A stretch of 64,000 bases of DNA from Polysphondylium violaceum. Its lineage: Eukaryota; Evosea; Eumycetozoa; Dictyosteliales; Dictyosteliaceae. This document shows positions 33,901-46,047 of the stretch, in pieces. The notes beneath the pieces were generated by a model. That model was not told the DNA's origin and ran no database searches. It saw only the letters and a list, made by a program, of their open reading frames with translations. The stretch spans positions 46,504-110,503 of the forward strand of contig AJWJ01000009.1 of the NCBI GenBank assembly GCA_000277445.1, read 5' to 3'. The translations under genes and the position numbers were made by a program. The stretch's first letter is position 1. Every line of letters begins with the position of its first letter.

Positions 33901-35093
33901 AGCCAAACAATTTTCATCGTGTGTCCACTTCATCTCTGAAATGGGACCAATTGCATCGGGTGTCAATTCTCTAAACTGTAGCAATGAAAATGTTCTAAGA
34001 TATTTACAATTATTCATTGATTCAAATGCTGCTTTATTGTTGCTGTTGTTATTATTATTATTATTATTACTACTACTAACTGAAACAGGTCCTGGGAGCT
34101 CATATATCAATACATCACCACTAATTATTATACATGTTAATATGTAAATCAAATCGTTACTACACATATGATCTTACTTTTTCAAACCAACAGCAGCTAA
34201 ACGATGTTTTAAATTCAATGCAATCGATACAGAGTTTTCTCTAGATAACCAGTATCCTCTTAGCTTATCTTTAGACTTTTTTTTTAATATTGCACTTGCA
34301 CCATTATCAAATACCAGACCAAAAATGGAATAGGATGGATTATAAAATACCTTTGTCACTACCAATGGCGATGAACTAGGTATGCCACCGGAATGCTGAT
34401 CATTTAAACTATCAAATGGTACAATATCCAATGAGAATTGATTAATCAATTCACCCGTCCACGACGATTTCACTAAATATCCTTCTTTTGAAAATATAAA
34501 TATATATTCATTATTTGATGTAAAACTAATTGAGTGATATAGATTGCTGGTATTAGTTATCACTCCTATGACTGAAGTCTAATGAATAAACAGATAACTA
34601 AATACAAACCATAATGCACCCAAAACAGATGGTTTAAAAGATGATGAAAACTTTATAGATATCTTTCTCTTGTCATGTTGTAGATAAGGGGAATGATGTT
34701 CTTTATAAAACTTGAAATTCAGTACATCTATACCCTCTCTTTCTATTCTATACACTAAAATATAACCTGTAGATGTCTTTACAAATGGGAGTGATAAAGT
34801 GATATTAATATTATGACTATAAGCAATGATGATGATGAGATAAATACTATTATCGCTATAGAAGAGGAATCAGGTGACCAACATAACTTTTCATTCTTTC
34901 CAAAAGTATTTATAGAATCCTCAGATCTAATGGTATATCCCAATTGAATACGATGTTGATCACCTGACCATATAGATAGAGATGTTGAACCTATAAATGC
35001 AATCAACGAGCAATTACTATTATGAGTTACATCTATAAAATTCTCTTGAATCTCACTAAAGTATATCTTTGGCCATCCAAATGTAAAATACAT
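30988..35093 (-). CDS. ric1: RIC1 homologue, Rab6 exchange-factor subunit
   Basis: 1309 residues, read as exons 34848..35093, 34620..34776, 34178..34571 and 30988..34120. The sum is a whole number of codons. The 34571/34620 boundary is uncertain: the intron there is only about 48 nt with a weak GTGCAT donor. The N-terminus has two beta-propellers (MYFTFGWPKIYF start; SSIAI before TSTGYILVYRI), and the RIC1 domain includes VLLQ-like LQTEDRLMLLNY, LNDNWPIRHIA, NRSLNFDNEVYPV and GDPVALYQKCLSNGRIEIAA, which align along human RIC1. RIC1 with RGP1 activates Rab6/Ypt6 at the Golgi for retrograde traffic from endosomes. Ser/Asn/Thr inserts (about 2 kb in) are lineage-specific. Confidence 0.88.
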
Positions 35094-35627
35094 GATACCA
35101 TTGATATATTATTAGTTGTTATGTTTACTGCTGTTGTTGCTATTATTATAAACTCTTTGTTTCTAAACAAATGATAAATATCCTATACTACTTCGTCGAC
35201 TATATGTATTTATCTATTCAAACACTACAATATAGTTTGCTGATCATGTATTGTTGTTGGTGTTGTTGTTGTTGTTGTTGTTGTTATTGATATTTGGATA
35301 TTATTCTTTAATGTAAAATACCAAGTGGTGATGATGAGATCTATTTGTGTATCTGTTTCAACATCAGAGTGCTAACTTAGCGGGTAATTTGATTTTTTGA
35401 AATTTTTTTGAAATTTTTTTGCAGGAGTTTGCGAACCATTTTGAATTCAAAATGGGGTCAATAAAGTGGTGATATTGTTCCTGCATGGATATGATCTATT
35501 TTGGAAATAATCGATATACAATCAATACAATACAATACAGATATAGAATAATATAAAATATTTATTTGTTTTTGTTGTATATTATTAAGGGTGGTATGTG
35601 AGTGTTTTTGGTTTATTTGATGGGAAC
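35094..35627. other. Spacer upstream of RIC1
   Basis: RIC1 promoter and the 3' flank of the DHHC gene. Contains a TTG/CAA triplet tract near 35251..35286 and short ATACA repeats near 35518. No gene seen. Confidence 0.5.
35251..35286. repeat. (TTG)n/(CAA)n triplet tract
   Basis: Near-perfect TTG repeat in the spacer upstream of RIC1. Confidence 0.8.
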
Positions 35628-37965
35628 CTAATCCATCAAAGATGAAGCTCTGTGTGTGATAGTTGTAGGCACTAAGGGTTTACTTTTATACTTTTGTTGC
35701 TCTTTGAGCCCTGGTGATTTACTTGTGGCAGCAGTTGTGGTGGCAGTAGTGGTGTTTTTATCTGACGATGACGATGAATCACTACTGATTTCTAAATGAA
35801 ACGTATTTGACCATTTATCATGTTCAATTAAAAATTCTTTAATATTATTAAATAGACCACGATTGAAAATATTCCATCTACCATTGCTTCTAAGATGAGT
35901 GTATCTGGTGATATTAACGACCTCGTTGACGGTGCAGTTAAAGAATATACCCAAAATTTGTGCACTTAGTAATTTAAGAATCCAAATCCAAGCCAATAAA
36001 CCATACACGAAAAATATTGTTATCATTCTATAGTTGTCATAATAGTACATCAAGGCGGTATAATAGTTTTCACAATCTAAAATATTTGGTCCATTTGGAT
36101 CTAATGATAAATCTGGTATATATCATTGTTGGTTAATATATATAAATTAAATATATATCAATAATAAAAAGATGAGACTTACATTTAAATGTAACATAAT
36201 AAACTGGTATAGCAATGATATTATAGAGAATTAAACAAAGTACAAATCTACGATGATTTTTTGCACCAACACAATTATTAATCCAAATACAATGATGGTC
36301 ATATCTAGCGACACAACTCTTGCAAAATTTACAATGCTTTGCTCTAACAGGTTTATGAATCTGAACGAAAAGAGTAATAAATTAATATACATTGTTTGTA
36401 ATATGTAGAGTTGGATATTAAAAACTTACCAAACAAGTTGGACAAACTTCAGGAGTAAACTTTTGACATTTTAAACATTCAATAAACTCGTCCAAATCCT
36501 CTTGGGGTGTTGATTTAACAATACCAGGATCAGAAAATGGAAGAGTAACCAATAGGTAAATAAATACTAAACTTGATAATGTCACAAATATATGACTAAA
36601 AACATATTCTGGTACATCTATATTTAATATTAATTTAATCATTAGTACTTTGTTTTTAATAATAACAATAATAGTAATCATAAACCTACTCCATAAAATT
36701 TGGAAAAAATAAGTCCAATAACAAATACTACAACCAATAATCCACCAAGTGACAGGGAGGGGGTTGGTTGCATAATCACCCCAGAGGTGAGCTAAAATTA
36801 TTCTGGCAAAATTACCACATACAATGACGATTGGGATCGAGTAATAATATTGAAAACTATAAAGTATGTAAAAGAATCCCAAGTTACCAAGTAGAGCGAG
36901 AAAGATCCAAAAATAATTATATTCACCTTGTTTGAATTGGTACCCGGTGGGAAGATAACTCTCTTTTTGAGCCCACTCGAGGTATTTTAAACAGGGTGGT
37001 GTTGATCTTGTGAGGGCCAATTGATAGGGTGTTTTGTCGTCGACGTCTTTGAGATGGATATTGGCGCCCTCTTCGTAGAGTGCTTTGGTGCATTCTGTAT
37101 AGCCCTTATAGCCTGCCCAGTGAATAGGTGTACGGCCAAGATTATCTGTACAGTTTATGTCGGCCCCTTTTTTCAACAAGAGTCTGATGAGTTTGAGGTT
37201 ACCTGAAAAGGAAGCCCAATGGAGCGCTGTGTGGCCTTCATCGTCTTTACTAGAGACGGGCATGCCAATGTGAAGGAGAAAACGAACGACATTGATATCG
37301 GTGTGATGTATTGACAGCAACAGACTATTGAGACCACGTTGATCACGATGGTAGATATCGGCCTGTCCGCTCTCATACAAAAAGTGAATGGTTGGCAAAT
37401 CACCTGCTACACAGGCCCAATCAAAGGATGTCTGTTGTTCAGATATATTTGGTATATCAGGATCGGCACCTATTCCAACCAAATACTTTACCACATGGAA
37501 ATGTTTTCTATAGCATGCCCAATGAAGAGCGGTATTGCCGGCATCATCGAGTGAATTGATAATACTTTTTACGGAAATATGTCTATGTTCAGTTTTAATT
37601 CGATTGATGACCTGCTCGACTCTTTCCAGCTCGCCTAATGCTGAGAAATGTATAATTTCACTAACCAATCTTGAACTCAGTGGTGGAAGATTCAATTCTT
37701 CGCCCATAAAGCTATTGTAACTGATTTCACTGACATTGTCGTCACTGTCAAGTTCATGATATGGGTATTGGTGTTGTTGGTGTTGTTGAAAAAGTGGTTG
37801 TTGTTGTAAATGTTTTGAAATGATTGACGATATTAGTTTGTCATTGTTGTCGGTACCGCTGTTACTGGTCCTACTACCGCCATCATATTCACTATCGTCT
37901 GTGAGATCTTCAAAGTCGTCTTCAAACCTTGGCTGTTCATTCCTTTTCTTGAGCACAGTTGACAT
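35628..37965 (-). CDS. Ankyrin-repeat DHHC palmitoyltransferase (ZDHHC17-like)
   Basis: 708 residues from exons 36690..37965, 36430..36617, 36183..36360 and 35628..36112. Six or so ankyrin repeats come first ([60 protein letters not shown]), then membrane spans and the Cys-rich catalytic domain [20 protein letters not shown] with the active DHHC, and more membrane spans with a Ser/Thr tail. The layout is that of ZDHHC17/13 and yeast Akr1. It should transfer palmitate to cysteines of target proteins at the Golgi. I start at 37965, since the frame upstream begins with GTG only. The first intron (72 nt) is a multiple of three and has no stop. Confidence 0.9.
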
Positions 37966-39012
37966 TTTTTCTTTGAAAAAAATCACAAACCCAAGATGAA
38001 GATGAAGATATATAAAATATATAAAACGAGATAAAAAAAAAAATAGAAACTTGAAAGAAATTAATTAAAAAATGAAAATGGAATTGAAGAGAAGGGAGGT
38101 GAAAAGATAAAATTGAATGTACAATAACACTGTATTATTAGTACATCGAGGTAGGTATTATTATCTGTTCTTTCCGATTCTACTCTGTTGTGCTGTTGGT
38201 GCTGATGGGTGTGTGTTGGTGGTAAAATAAAAACTAAAACTAAACTAAAACTAAATTAATAAGGATGTTGATTATTCATCCCAAGTAATTATTTAGTAAA
38301 CTAAAAAACAAAGCGTTAGAGTGTAGTTTATGTGTGTGTGTTGTGAATAGATTTTTTAGATATTTTTTACACACAAGAAAGCTCCTTTATGAGGGCGTGG
38401 TTACGTGTAGTTGGAGGCTTTGGAAATTCTTTTTTTTTTTTTTTTTATTTTTTCAAAATTTTTTTTTGAATTTTTTTTTTCAATTTTCTCCTTCAATGAG
38501 GAAGAGGCATGCCTCAGTGGTGAACATAAAAACGACATCAAGAAATTATCTTTGCATTTGATAAAATAGATAAAAAGTTTATTTTTTTAATCATTGATGA
38601 TGTAATGTATTCAATGATTAATTTTAAAATTAAAAAAACTAAATCTGTTTTGGATTTTTATTCTTTACGATATTCTTTTGGCCTGCAACACGCCCACACT
38701 TAATCATCACCATTAGATATTTTATAAAAAAAAAAAAAAAATTCATGATAATTTTTCAATCAAAACAACAAAATCCCAAAGGTATAATGTCCTCATTACT
38801 AAAAATAGATTGAATGTGCGTTCATTACCCTACCCATTAATTTATTCTTTTGACAATATCTCTCGCACTCTTTTTTACCATTTTTATAGAGGACAATGGT
38901 ATGGTTTGATCGAAAATCTGTGTGTAATAAAAGAATCGGGGCTTTTATAAGAAAGATTGAGGATAAAAATTTAAAATTTATCAACATAAAAAGATCTTCT
39001 TTAAATTTTATT
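37966..39012. other. 1 kb spacer between DHHC and EPC genes
   Basis: AT-rich, with ACTAAA-type short repeats near 38228..38255 and long poly-T runs. A minus-strand stretch near 38820..38930 shows protein-like residues (NGKKECERYCQKNKLMGR) but I could not place it in a gene. Otherwise nothing seen. Confidence 0.4.
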
Positions 39013-41565
39013 TTATACAGTGGAAGAAGGAACTTTTGTTAGATATTGTTCTATGGAATTTGCATTTGGAGTTGGTGAATTATTAATGTTGTTACTATTA
39101 TTTTTCTTTAAACCAACAACGCTCTGATTCTTATTGTTATTATTTTTCGGGGTTGTATTTAAGGATGGATCATTACTACTTTTAACTTGAATAAATCCAT
39201 TAAAATCAGTAATTCTAAATTTATAAATAGATATTAATATAATGCTAAAGATGTTTTTTTTTTTTGTTTTTTGGAAATATCAATTTCCCGCCGGCGAAAT
39301 ACACCAACAAATGATGATTACTTACTTTTTAGGTGTATTATTTAAATTGCTATTATTTTTTTTACTATTACCATTATTATCTGTATCAGTATCATTACCA
39401 CTATCATCTATAGTTGGATCTGGTTGTTTTCTTTTTAAAGAGCTTGAAGGTGATTGTGGTCTATTTTCTGTTGTTGTATCTGCTGCTGCTGGTGCTATTG
39501 AGTCTAGACTTGTTTCCATATTTACAATATTATTACTATTTTCATTTTTTAAACTTTCTACATTTATATTCTCTGTTGTTGTTGTCGTTGCTGTTATTTT
39601 ATCAACATTTTCTATATTATTATTATTATTATTTTCTAAACTTTGATCCAAATTTGTTTGAGATTCTGAAAAAGTGTTATCACTATCATTATTACTATTA
39701 TTGTTCTCTATATTGGTTGAATTATTATTTAAATTACTATTATTATTTTGATTTTGATTATTATTATTATTACAACTTGGAGATAAAATTTGGCTTGGAG
39801 GAGGTGAATTATTATTATTATTATTTAAATTATTATTTGAATTATTATTGGTACTATTGAATGAAACTTTTGATGGAGTTAAAGTTTTTTTAGCAACTGG
39901 TAGGAAATCAATATATGTACCCCCATATCTACCAACTCTAGCTCTACCAAGGAGAGGAGGATGTTTTGGACTAATAAATATATAACCTTTGTTACATGAT
40001 GGATAAATAGGTTGTCCCTTGGCATTCATTCTAGGCTGCGTTGGAGGAACTAGTGAAATGGCATGATTTGTATTTATATCTGTGTCAAAATCTGATTCAT
40101 CGGCAGAATCATCACTCTCATCTGAATCATCATAATAGTTTGAAGATGTAGGTGCTGAAATTGAGTCGAAATAATAATCGATTGCTTCTTTTTCTTCTTT
40201 TGTTTTTGTGGTGGTCGGTGTTGGTGTTGGTATTGTTGTTGTTGATGGTGTTGATGTTGATGTTGATGGTGGGTTGGCATTTGGTTGAGTCAAGTCTATT
40301 GTTGTGGATTCTAGCGACGGTGTATCAGGCTTTGTAGAATATTGTTTTTCCAGTGAAGGTGTAGGATACTCTCCATGTTTGACAATAAAATGTCGATAGC
40401 CTTCTTGACGAGCCTTTCCACCGCTGATGACCAACGGTTGTTGATCGTTGTTGGAAAAGGTGGGTCCGGTGGCATGTTTTTGTTGTAAAAGCAGTGAGGC
40501 AAGAGTTGATCCGCCCAACGAAGTGGATTGGTCTTTTTTCTTTTTATGGTTGCTACTGTGATGTGAAGGAGTGGGTGGAGGTGGTAAATCATCTTGTTCT
40601 AGAGATTTAATTTGAGCTAGCTCTACAAGTTTATCATAGATTTGTGAAACAACATGAAAGTGATCTTTTTTCAACTTTTCTCTCTTTTTGATCATTTCCA
40701 TGATAGTTCTGGCCCTTTCCATCTCTTGTCTTAATTGTTGCATCTTTTGTAATGATGCTGCATCATTCTTTCTTGCTTTCTTTTGTTTGTTTATATCTGC
40801 TGCTTCTCTTGCTCTAAATGCTTTATAAGGTGAAGGATCTTCTCTATCTGGCGGTTTCTAGTTGAGTGTGGGAGTAAAAGAGTGTTAATATTGATGTCAA
40901 GAATAGCCAGCTCAACTGGTACTTACTAATAATCTACGTAAAAATGAATTTGTTTGTTTCTTTCTTTTGTTTACCCAATGCTGGTATATTTGAGTGACTA
41001 TATTTGGTTTCAAACCTTTACAAATTTGTTCGGCTTTGGCTTGATCACAGACGCCAAAATAGTGATACTCTTTTTCAAATCTGTCCATGAAAAACTCGTA
41101 TTTGTCGTGTGTGATCAAAGGCTTCTTGTTGGCGGCTTGCCCGCCCGATGCAGCCGATTGGTTGATGGTCGCTATCAACTCTTCGTCATCGTCGTCGAGA
41201 TCATATTCTGTGACTTGGTCCCACTCCTCATCGGTTTTCTCTTTGTGTATGACATAGGTGTTGGCATGGGTAAATGGGGTAGGATTGGGGGCCGTGTCAT
41301 AGCCGTCGACAATCTTGACCACGGGAATGGGAATCTCGGGTAAAAGATCGTGACTGGTTCTGGCATTGGCTGCATTGATAATCTCTTGTAAATGGACTTC
41401 CTCCTCTTCCTGCGACTCCATGCCTGTGGGCAACATGGGAACCATACGCGACACCGATGACTCGTCATCCTCGATCTCATGTCGAATGATGGGAAGCGGT
41501 TTGCTGATATCGATGGGTCTGGGTCTAAATGAAATCCTGCCCTGACGGGTAGATGTCCCCGACAT
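39013..41565 (-). CDS. Enhancer of polycomb homologue (NuA4 subunit, EPL1)
   Basis: 790 residues from exons 40927..41565, 39326..40857 and 39013..39214, all joining in phase; exon 3 adds ITDFNGFIQVKSSNDPS onward past an apparent early stop. The EPcA domain is clear: SFRPRPIDISKPLPI, MLPTGMESQEEEEVHLQ, YDLDDDDEE, KPNIVTQIYQHWVNKRKK, DREDPSPYKAFRAREAA and RTIMEMIKKREKLKKD. EPL1 bridges the Tip60/Esa1 acetyltransferase to nucleosomes in NuA4. The second half is low complexity: Pro/Thr/Ser and long Asn-rich runs, then Lys-rich. Animal and yeast proteins also have a poorly conserved second half. Confidence 0.9.
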
Positions 41566-42541
41566 CTTGTTTCTATCTATCTATATAAACGTTGTTGATG
41601 CTGAATCTAATAAATCTCAACGAATCGATCCAAATCTATTTTTAAATTTTTGTGTTGGGTTTCTATTTTCGATCGTTTCCAGTTTTTTATTTTTTTTGGA
41701 TAAAATTTTGTAAACTAGAGGAGTATGGTAATTAGTATGGACGATCATTTTCTAAAAATAAAAAATGGGGGTGTGCAATTGCACAAATGAGGGTGTGGGT
41801 AGTGGGTGAGTGAGTGTTTTGACTGGAATTGTGCATTGCCATATTAATAATTCAAGATCTTGTCAATCACAACAATAACAAACAAGGTGTGGGCGCCATT
41901 CATTTTTTTTTCAAAATTTTTCACATTTTTTCACTTTTTCAACATCATCAAATTTGCCACTAAAAGAGGGTGTGAGGAAAAGGAGGTGAGGTGTATGTGT
42001 TGTCCAACTCTGTTTATAGTATTTGGTGGATGTGGTGTATATAAAACTAGAAACCTACATTTATGATATACAAATACCACACACTGCTGTTGTCTTTATT
42101 CGGTCTGCTGTTGCCTCTTTATAAACAATATATATGAAAAAGAAAATTAAAAAAAAATTAAAAAATTGAAACGGGTGCTGTGAGTGATAAAACAGACAAA
42201 TCCACAGACAGACAGACAAAGGACTTTACAAATAAATACAACAGAATTCACCTTTTTTATTCATTTAATAAGAAGAGGTAAAATTTACTGTGGAGGAAAA
42301 AATTTAGTGTGAGCAAAAAAAAAAAACGGTTAAATTTTAATTTTTTTTAATTTTTTTTTTTTCACACTTCACCTCTCTCATAAAATAATCACACACATAA
42401 ATTTGGCACCAGAAAAAATTTTAAAAATAATTTTGAACTTCAAACACATCACAACTCATCATAAGATTTCTTTTTTATAGATATGTTTTTCATAGTTTTC
42501 AAAGGATCTAGTTAAAATATACAAAAGAGTGTTGTGTGGTT

Positions 42542-42574
<33 letters not shown>

Positions 42575-43140
42575 TGGACTAATCCTTCTTTATCGTGCAT
42601 GTAAAATACCAATACACACACCGACCTGAACAGTAAAAGTAAAGACTGTTTATTTACAATCCGAGTATATAAACATAAACCATAGTTGATATATCCATCA
42701 ACAACACTGCAAACATTGAATATCAACATTTTGTTTGACAATTTCGAGTGTCAAAAAATTCCAATTGAGAAAAATTCAAGATTACTTTTTGCATAGACAA
42801 AATCCCAAAGTCAAAAAAAAATCAAATTTAAATTAAAATTAAAATTTTTAGAAAAAACGTTGACATATTCGATTCTGGGGTTATAAGAATAAGAATGCAA
42901 ACATTCTTTTACAAAACACTTCCATTACCACACTGCTGTTGACTATCACCCATCCAACACAAAAATTCACACCTAATCAGTTGATTCACATATATATACT
43001 CTCTCATACACCTGCCTTTTTGGATATGTAGAGATCATTGTGATTGTTTATTCTTTAATTTTTATCAATATACATATATAGAGATATTGTTCAACACAAC
43101 AATACCCAAATAGAATCACAGCGGTATATATTTAGTCAAT
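41566..43140. other. 1.6 kb spacer, divergent promoters of EPC and MFS genes
   Basis: AT-rich, with poly-A/T runs, a GT microsatellite and CAGA repeats near 42207. I see no gene. Confidence 0.5.
42549..42574. repeat. (GT)13 microsatellite
   Basis: Perfect GT dinucleotide run of 13 units in the spacer. Confidence 0.95.
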
Positions 43141-44796
43141 ATGACCACTGCCACTACTATATCGATTGCAGAAGTGCCAATCTATCACAGACTTGAACAA
43201 TGGGTCATAGAGATCTTCAACCAAAACAGTGCCACCAAAAGTAGCACCAAGTTTCCGTCGCCCATTGTGCCCAAGATATTCTATTTTTTCGTTTTCTATT
43301 GCTTTGGTGGCAGCAGACCCTTTATTCCGCTATTTTTGGAAAAGATTGGCATGGAAAAGAGCACGATTGGTATGGTGTTGCTTTTTCCGCCACTGATTAT
43401 GTTTTTGGCGGCACCCGTGTGGGCCGGTATATCAGACAAGTACAATGCACATCGACGCGTGTTTATCATCACTGGTGCAGGTACGGGATTCATGCTGTTT
43501 TTGCTGTGTTTTTTCGACAATCATGCACTGGTCATCATCATCATCTTTTTAAATGCCGTGTTTTGGTCGGCCATCATCCCGTTGGCCGACTCGACCACCT
43601 ATCGAATCCTTGGCCCCCAAAACAAGGATCTCTATGGCAAGAGTAGATCCGTGGGCAGTGTTTCATTTGCCATCAGCGCCTTTCTCATTGGCTCGCTGAT
43701 TGACAGCATGGGAATAACGGTGGTGTGGGTAAACTATGCCATCAGTGCCGCTCTCCTCTGTATTTCTCTCTATTTCCTCCACAACAATGAGCCAATTTCA
43801 AATTTTGAGACTCTAAACGATCAAGACGAGTTGACAGATGATGGGGCCGATAGCCAAGAGTCAAAGGAGGAGCAACAACAAGAACAGGAGGAGCAAGAAA
43901 AAGAATCAATCATTAAAAAGAGTGGTGGAGGTAATGCTATATTACGTGGTTCACAGAGCATCGGTAAAGGGGAGGATTCACAAGAATCATCACCAATGAT
44001 AATATCACCGGGCCTCGAGTCGACAGAGGTCGATATAGTGGAGGGCATTGAAATGGATCAAATGCTCGATGAAATTGAACAACAGGTAAACAAATCACCT
44101 TCACCGACAGTGGGTGAACCCAAGCAATCATTCTTTAAATCTGCAAAGATCTTGCTGTCCAACACCAGAATTATCATGGTGTTGTTTAATTCATTTGTCA
44201 TATCGTCGGGTATGTCTGTCGTCAACAATTACATTGCAATCACCATTAAAACCGATTTCCATGGGCCCTCGTCGCTGATTGGTATCGCAGTGATTTGCAA
44301 TGTTACCTTTGAAATTGTGTTTTTCTTTTTTGGCAAATACCTGCTCAACCGTTTCGGTGTGTTCAAGATGATCATCATTTCACACACAGCCATCATTGTT
44401 CGTGTGCTGGCCTACTCGATTCTGCTCCGTCTCCAATGGTCGCCCTGGTGTATTTTGCCTGTCGAGCTGATGCATGGCATTTGCTTTGCAACAATCTGGA
44501 ATTCAGGCAGTAAAGTAATCAACGACAATTCGCCACCCGGTCTACAAGCCACGGGCCAAAGTATATTCTTCGGTCTCTATATGGGTGTCGGTACCGGCCT
44601 TGGCGCCTTGTGTGGCGGTTTGATCTACAACAGCTTTGGTGCTATTGTAATGTACGAATGTGTGGCCCTCAGTGTCTTTACCGGCTTTTTGATCTTTATC
44701 AGTGCAGAATATTTCCTGCTCAAACAAAAACAAAGAATCGAAAACAAAATAATAACTTCTGATCCCATCGTTGAAACTGATATTTCAATAAATTAG
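43141..44796 (+). CDS. MFS_1-like major facilitator transporter
   Basis: An uninterrupted frame of 551 residues with about 12 hydrophobic spans and the usual 6+6 split. The first span region reads KIFYFFVFYCFGGSRPFIPL, followed by the loop GISDKYNAHRRVFI, which is the D-K-xx-R/R loop 2 motif of the superfamily. A long Gln/Glu-rich cytosolic loop (about residues 230-330) separates the halves. PVELMHGICFATIW and GVGTGLGALCGGLIYNSFG in the second half resemble the LacY/MFSD6-like subgroup. The substrate cannot be predicted. It is alone in a large intergenic area. Confidence 0.8.
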   Translation: MTTATTISIAEVPIYHRLEQWVIEIFNQNSATKSSTKFPSPIVPKIFYFFVFYCFGGSRPFIPLFLEKIGMEKSTIGMVLLFPPLIMFLAAPVWAGISDKYNAHRRVFIITGAGTGFMLFLLCFFDNHALVIIIIFLNAVFWSAIIPLADSTTYRILGPQNKDLYGKSRSVGSVSFAISAFLIGSLIDSMGITVVWVNYAISAALLCISLYFLHNNEPISNFETLNDQDELTDDGADSQESKEEQQQEQEEQEKESIIKKSGGGNAILRGSQSIGKGEDSQESSPMIISPGLESTEVDIVEGIEMDQMLDEIEQQVNKSPSPTVGEPKQSFFKSAKILLSNTRIIMVLFNSFVISSGMSVVNNYIAITIKTDFHGPSSLIGIAVICNVTFEIVFFFFGKYLLNRFGVFKMIIISHTAIIVRVLAYSILLRLQWSPWCILPVELMHGICFATIWNSGSKVINDNSPPGLQATGQSIFFGLYMGVGTGLGALCGGLIYNSFGAIVMYECVALSVFTGFLIFISAEYFLLKQKQRIENKIITSDPIVETDISIN

Positions 44797-44856
44797 TTGA
44801 TTCATTTACATTTGTCTGCATATGCATGCAGATATATATATATCATATATTATATC

Positions 44857-44876
44857 TCTAAATCTAAATCTAAATC
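44857..44876. repeat. TAAATC hexamer tandem repeat
   Basis: About three copies of a CTAAAT unit just after the MFS gene. Confidence 0.6.
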
Positions 44877-44959
44877 TCTAGATCTATATTCTACAACTAC
44901 CCAGGCCCCCACTACTTCTATAGATAGGAGAGTCATCATGATGGGTTGATTTTATTTTT

Positions 44960-45654
44960 TTAAACTCTACTCTCACCATAGTCATCGTCGTCATCTTGAT
45001 TACTATTACGATTGATATTTTCAGCTCTAAGCAATGCTTTGTGAGGAGATGAGGACAATGGTGGAGTTTGATAGAAATTTAAATTTGGAGCATTGTGGTC
45101 ATTGCTTTTCTCTTGATCGAATGATGATGGTCCTTCCATACAAAGTGATCCAGGTTTATCGCCTCTAAGCTCCAATTCTCTGGCCTGCTGCACAGTTGCA
45201 CAACAACCACATAGACAACAACACACACAATCTGAAATTGCATTTCCTCTAATCTTGTATTTCTCTCTAATTTCAAATCTATTTAGACACGCCACAAGAG
45301 GCAAACAACAACAAGTAAATGTCAATACTGTATATGGGATTGATGTGTCGATATTAGTTTTCACTCCGAAATCATGCATATTCAAAGAATAAAAAAATAA
45401 AAACGAAAAAGATATAAATAGATTTATGCATTTCATTTATGCCTTATACATACATCCGCAGCCGCAATCATTTACTATTGTCGCTCTTTGTCTTGCTACT
45501 TGACAAGGACAGAATAAACAAGTAATGAATGAAATCTATTGTTTTTGAGTATGTTAGTACGATAGCGTGAAAGAAGAGAGGGTAGTATGATTGGATTTCT
45601 TACAAATGGCACAGAGCAACAGTCAAATAATGAACTACTCCAATTTGAATTCAT
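44960..45654 (-). CDS. PLAC8-family Cys-rich protein
   Basis: 178 residues from exons 45604..45654, 45454..45535 and 44960..45363. The first two exons were found by hand: MNSNWSSSLFDCCSVPF, then ISFITCLFCPCQVARQRA and NDCGCG, which make the start of the PLAC8 domain (W..gLFdC..d...C....CPC). Exon 3 continues with LTFTCCCLPLVACLNRFEIR and ISDCVCCCLCGCCATVQQARE, the second half of the domain. The tail is polar and acidic. PLAC8 proteins include cornifelin and plant cadmium-resistance/FW2.2 proteins, and are membrane-associated. The intron 2 acceptor (TTCGGAG) is weak, so that boundary is uncertain. Confidence 0.8.
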
Positions 45655-46047
45655 TTCATTATCAACCTTTTATAATGGTTAATCTTGTTTGATTTAAACT
45701 AAATGAAAAAAAAAAAGTAAATTATAGGTATGGTTGAAGAGGATAATAAGTTTTATATAAGTGGAGTAATGATGATTTATAAAGTTTCATAAATATATGT
45801 AAATAAATATATAATAATGTAATAATGAAAATATGTAGACTGAACCCCCAAACAAGTGTGTGTTCAAAATGAGTGAATGGGATTTTTCATCCCCCTTTCA
45901 TTTTTTTTAATTTTTTATTGTTTTTTTTTTTGTATTTTTCGTGCGAAAAAAAATTAAACAGAAGCTGCTTTTTTGGGCAAATCACTGGGGATTTTATTTT
46001 GAAAATTAAATTAAATTAATAATTTTAGATTAGATTTGGATTTAGAT
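45655..46047. other. Spacer
   Basis: About 390 bp, promoter of the PLAC8 gene and 3' flank of the G8 gene. AT-rich with poly-T; nothing else seen. Confidence 0.5.

Noticed and set aside
39242-39860. Plus-strand Tyr/Leu/Phe frames
   Set aside because: They are the reverse of the Asn-rich tail of the enhancer of polycomb gene.
40152-40337. Plus-strand Leu/Val frame
   Set aside because: Antisense to the Pro/Thr-rich part of the enhancer of polycomb gene.
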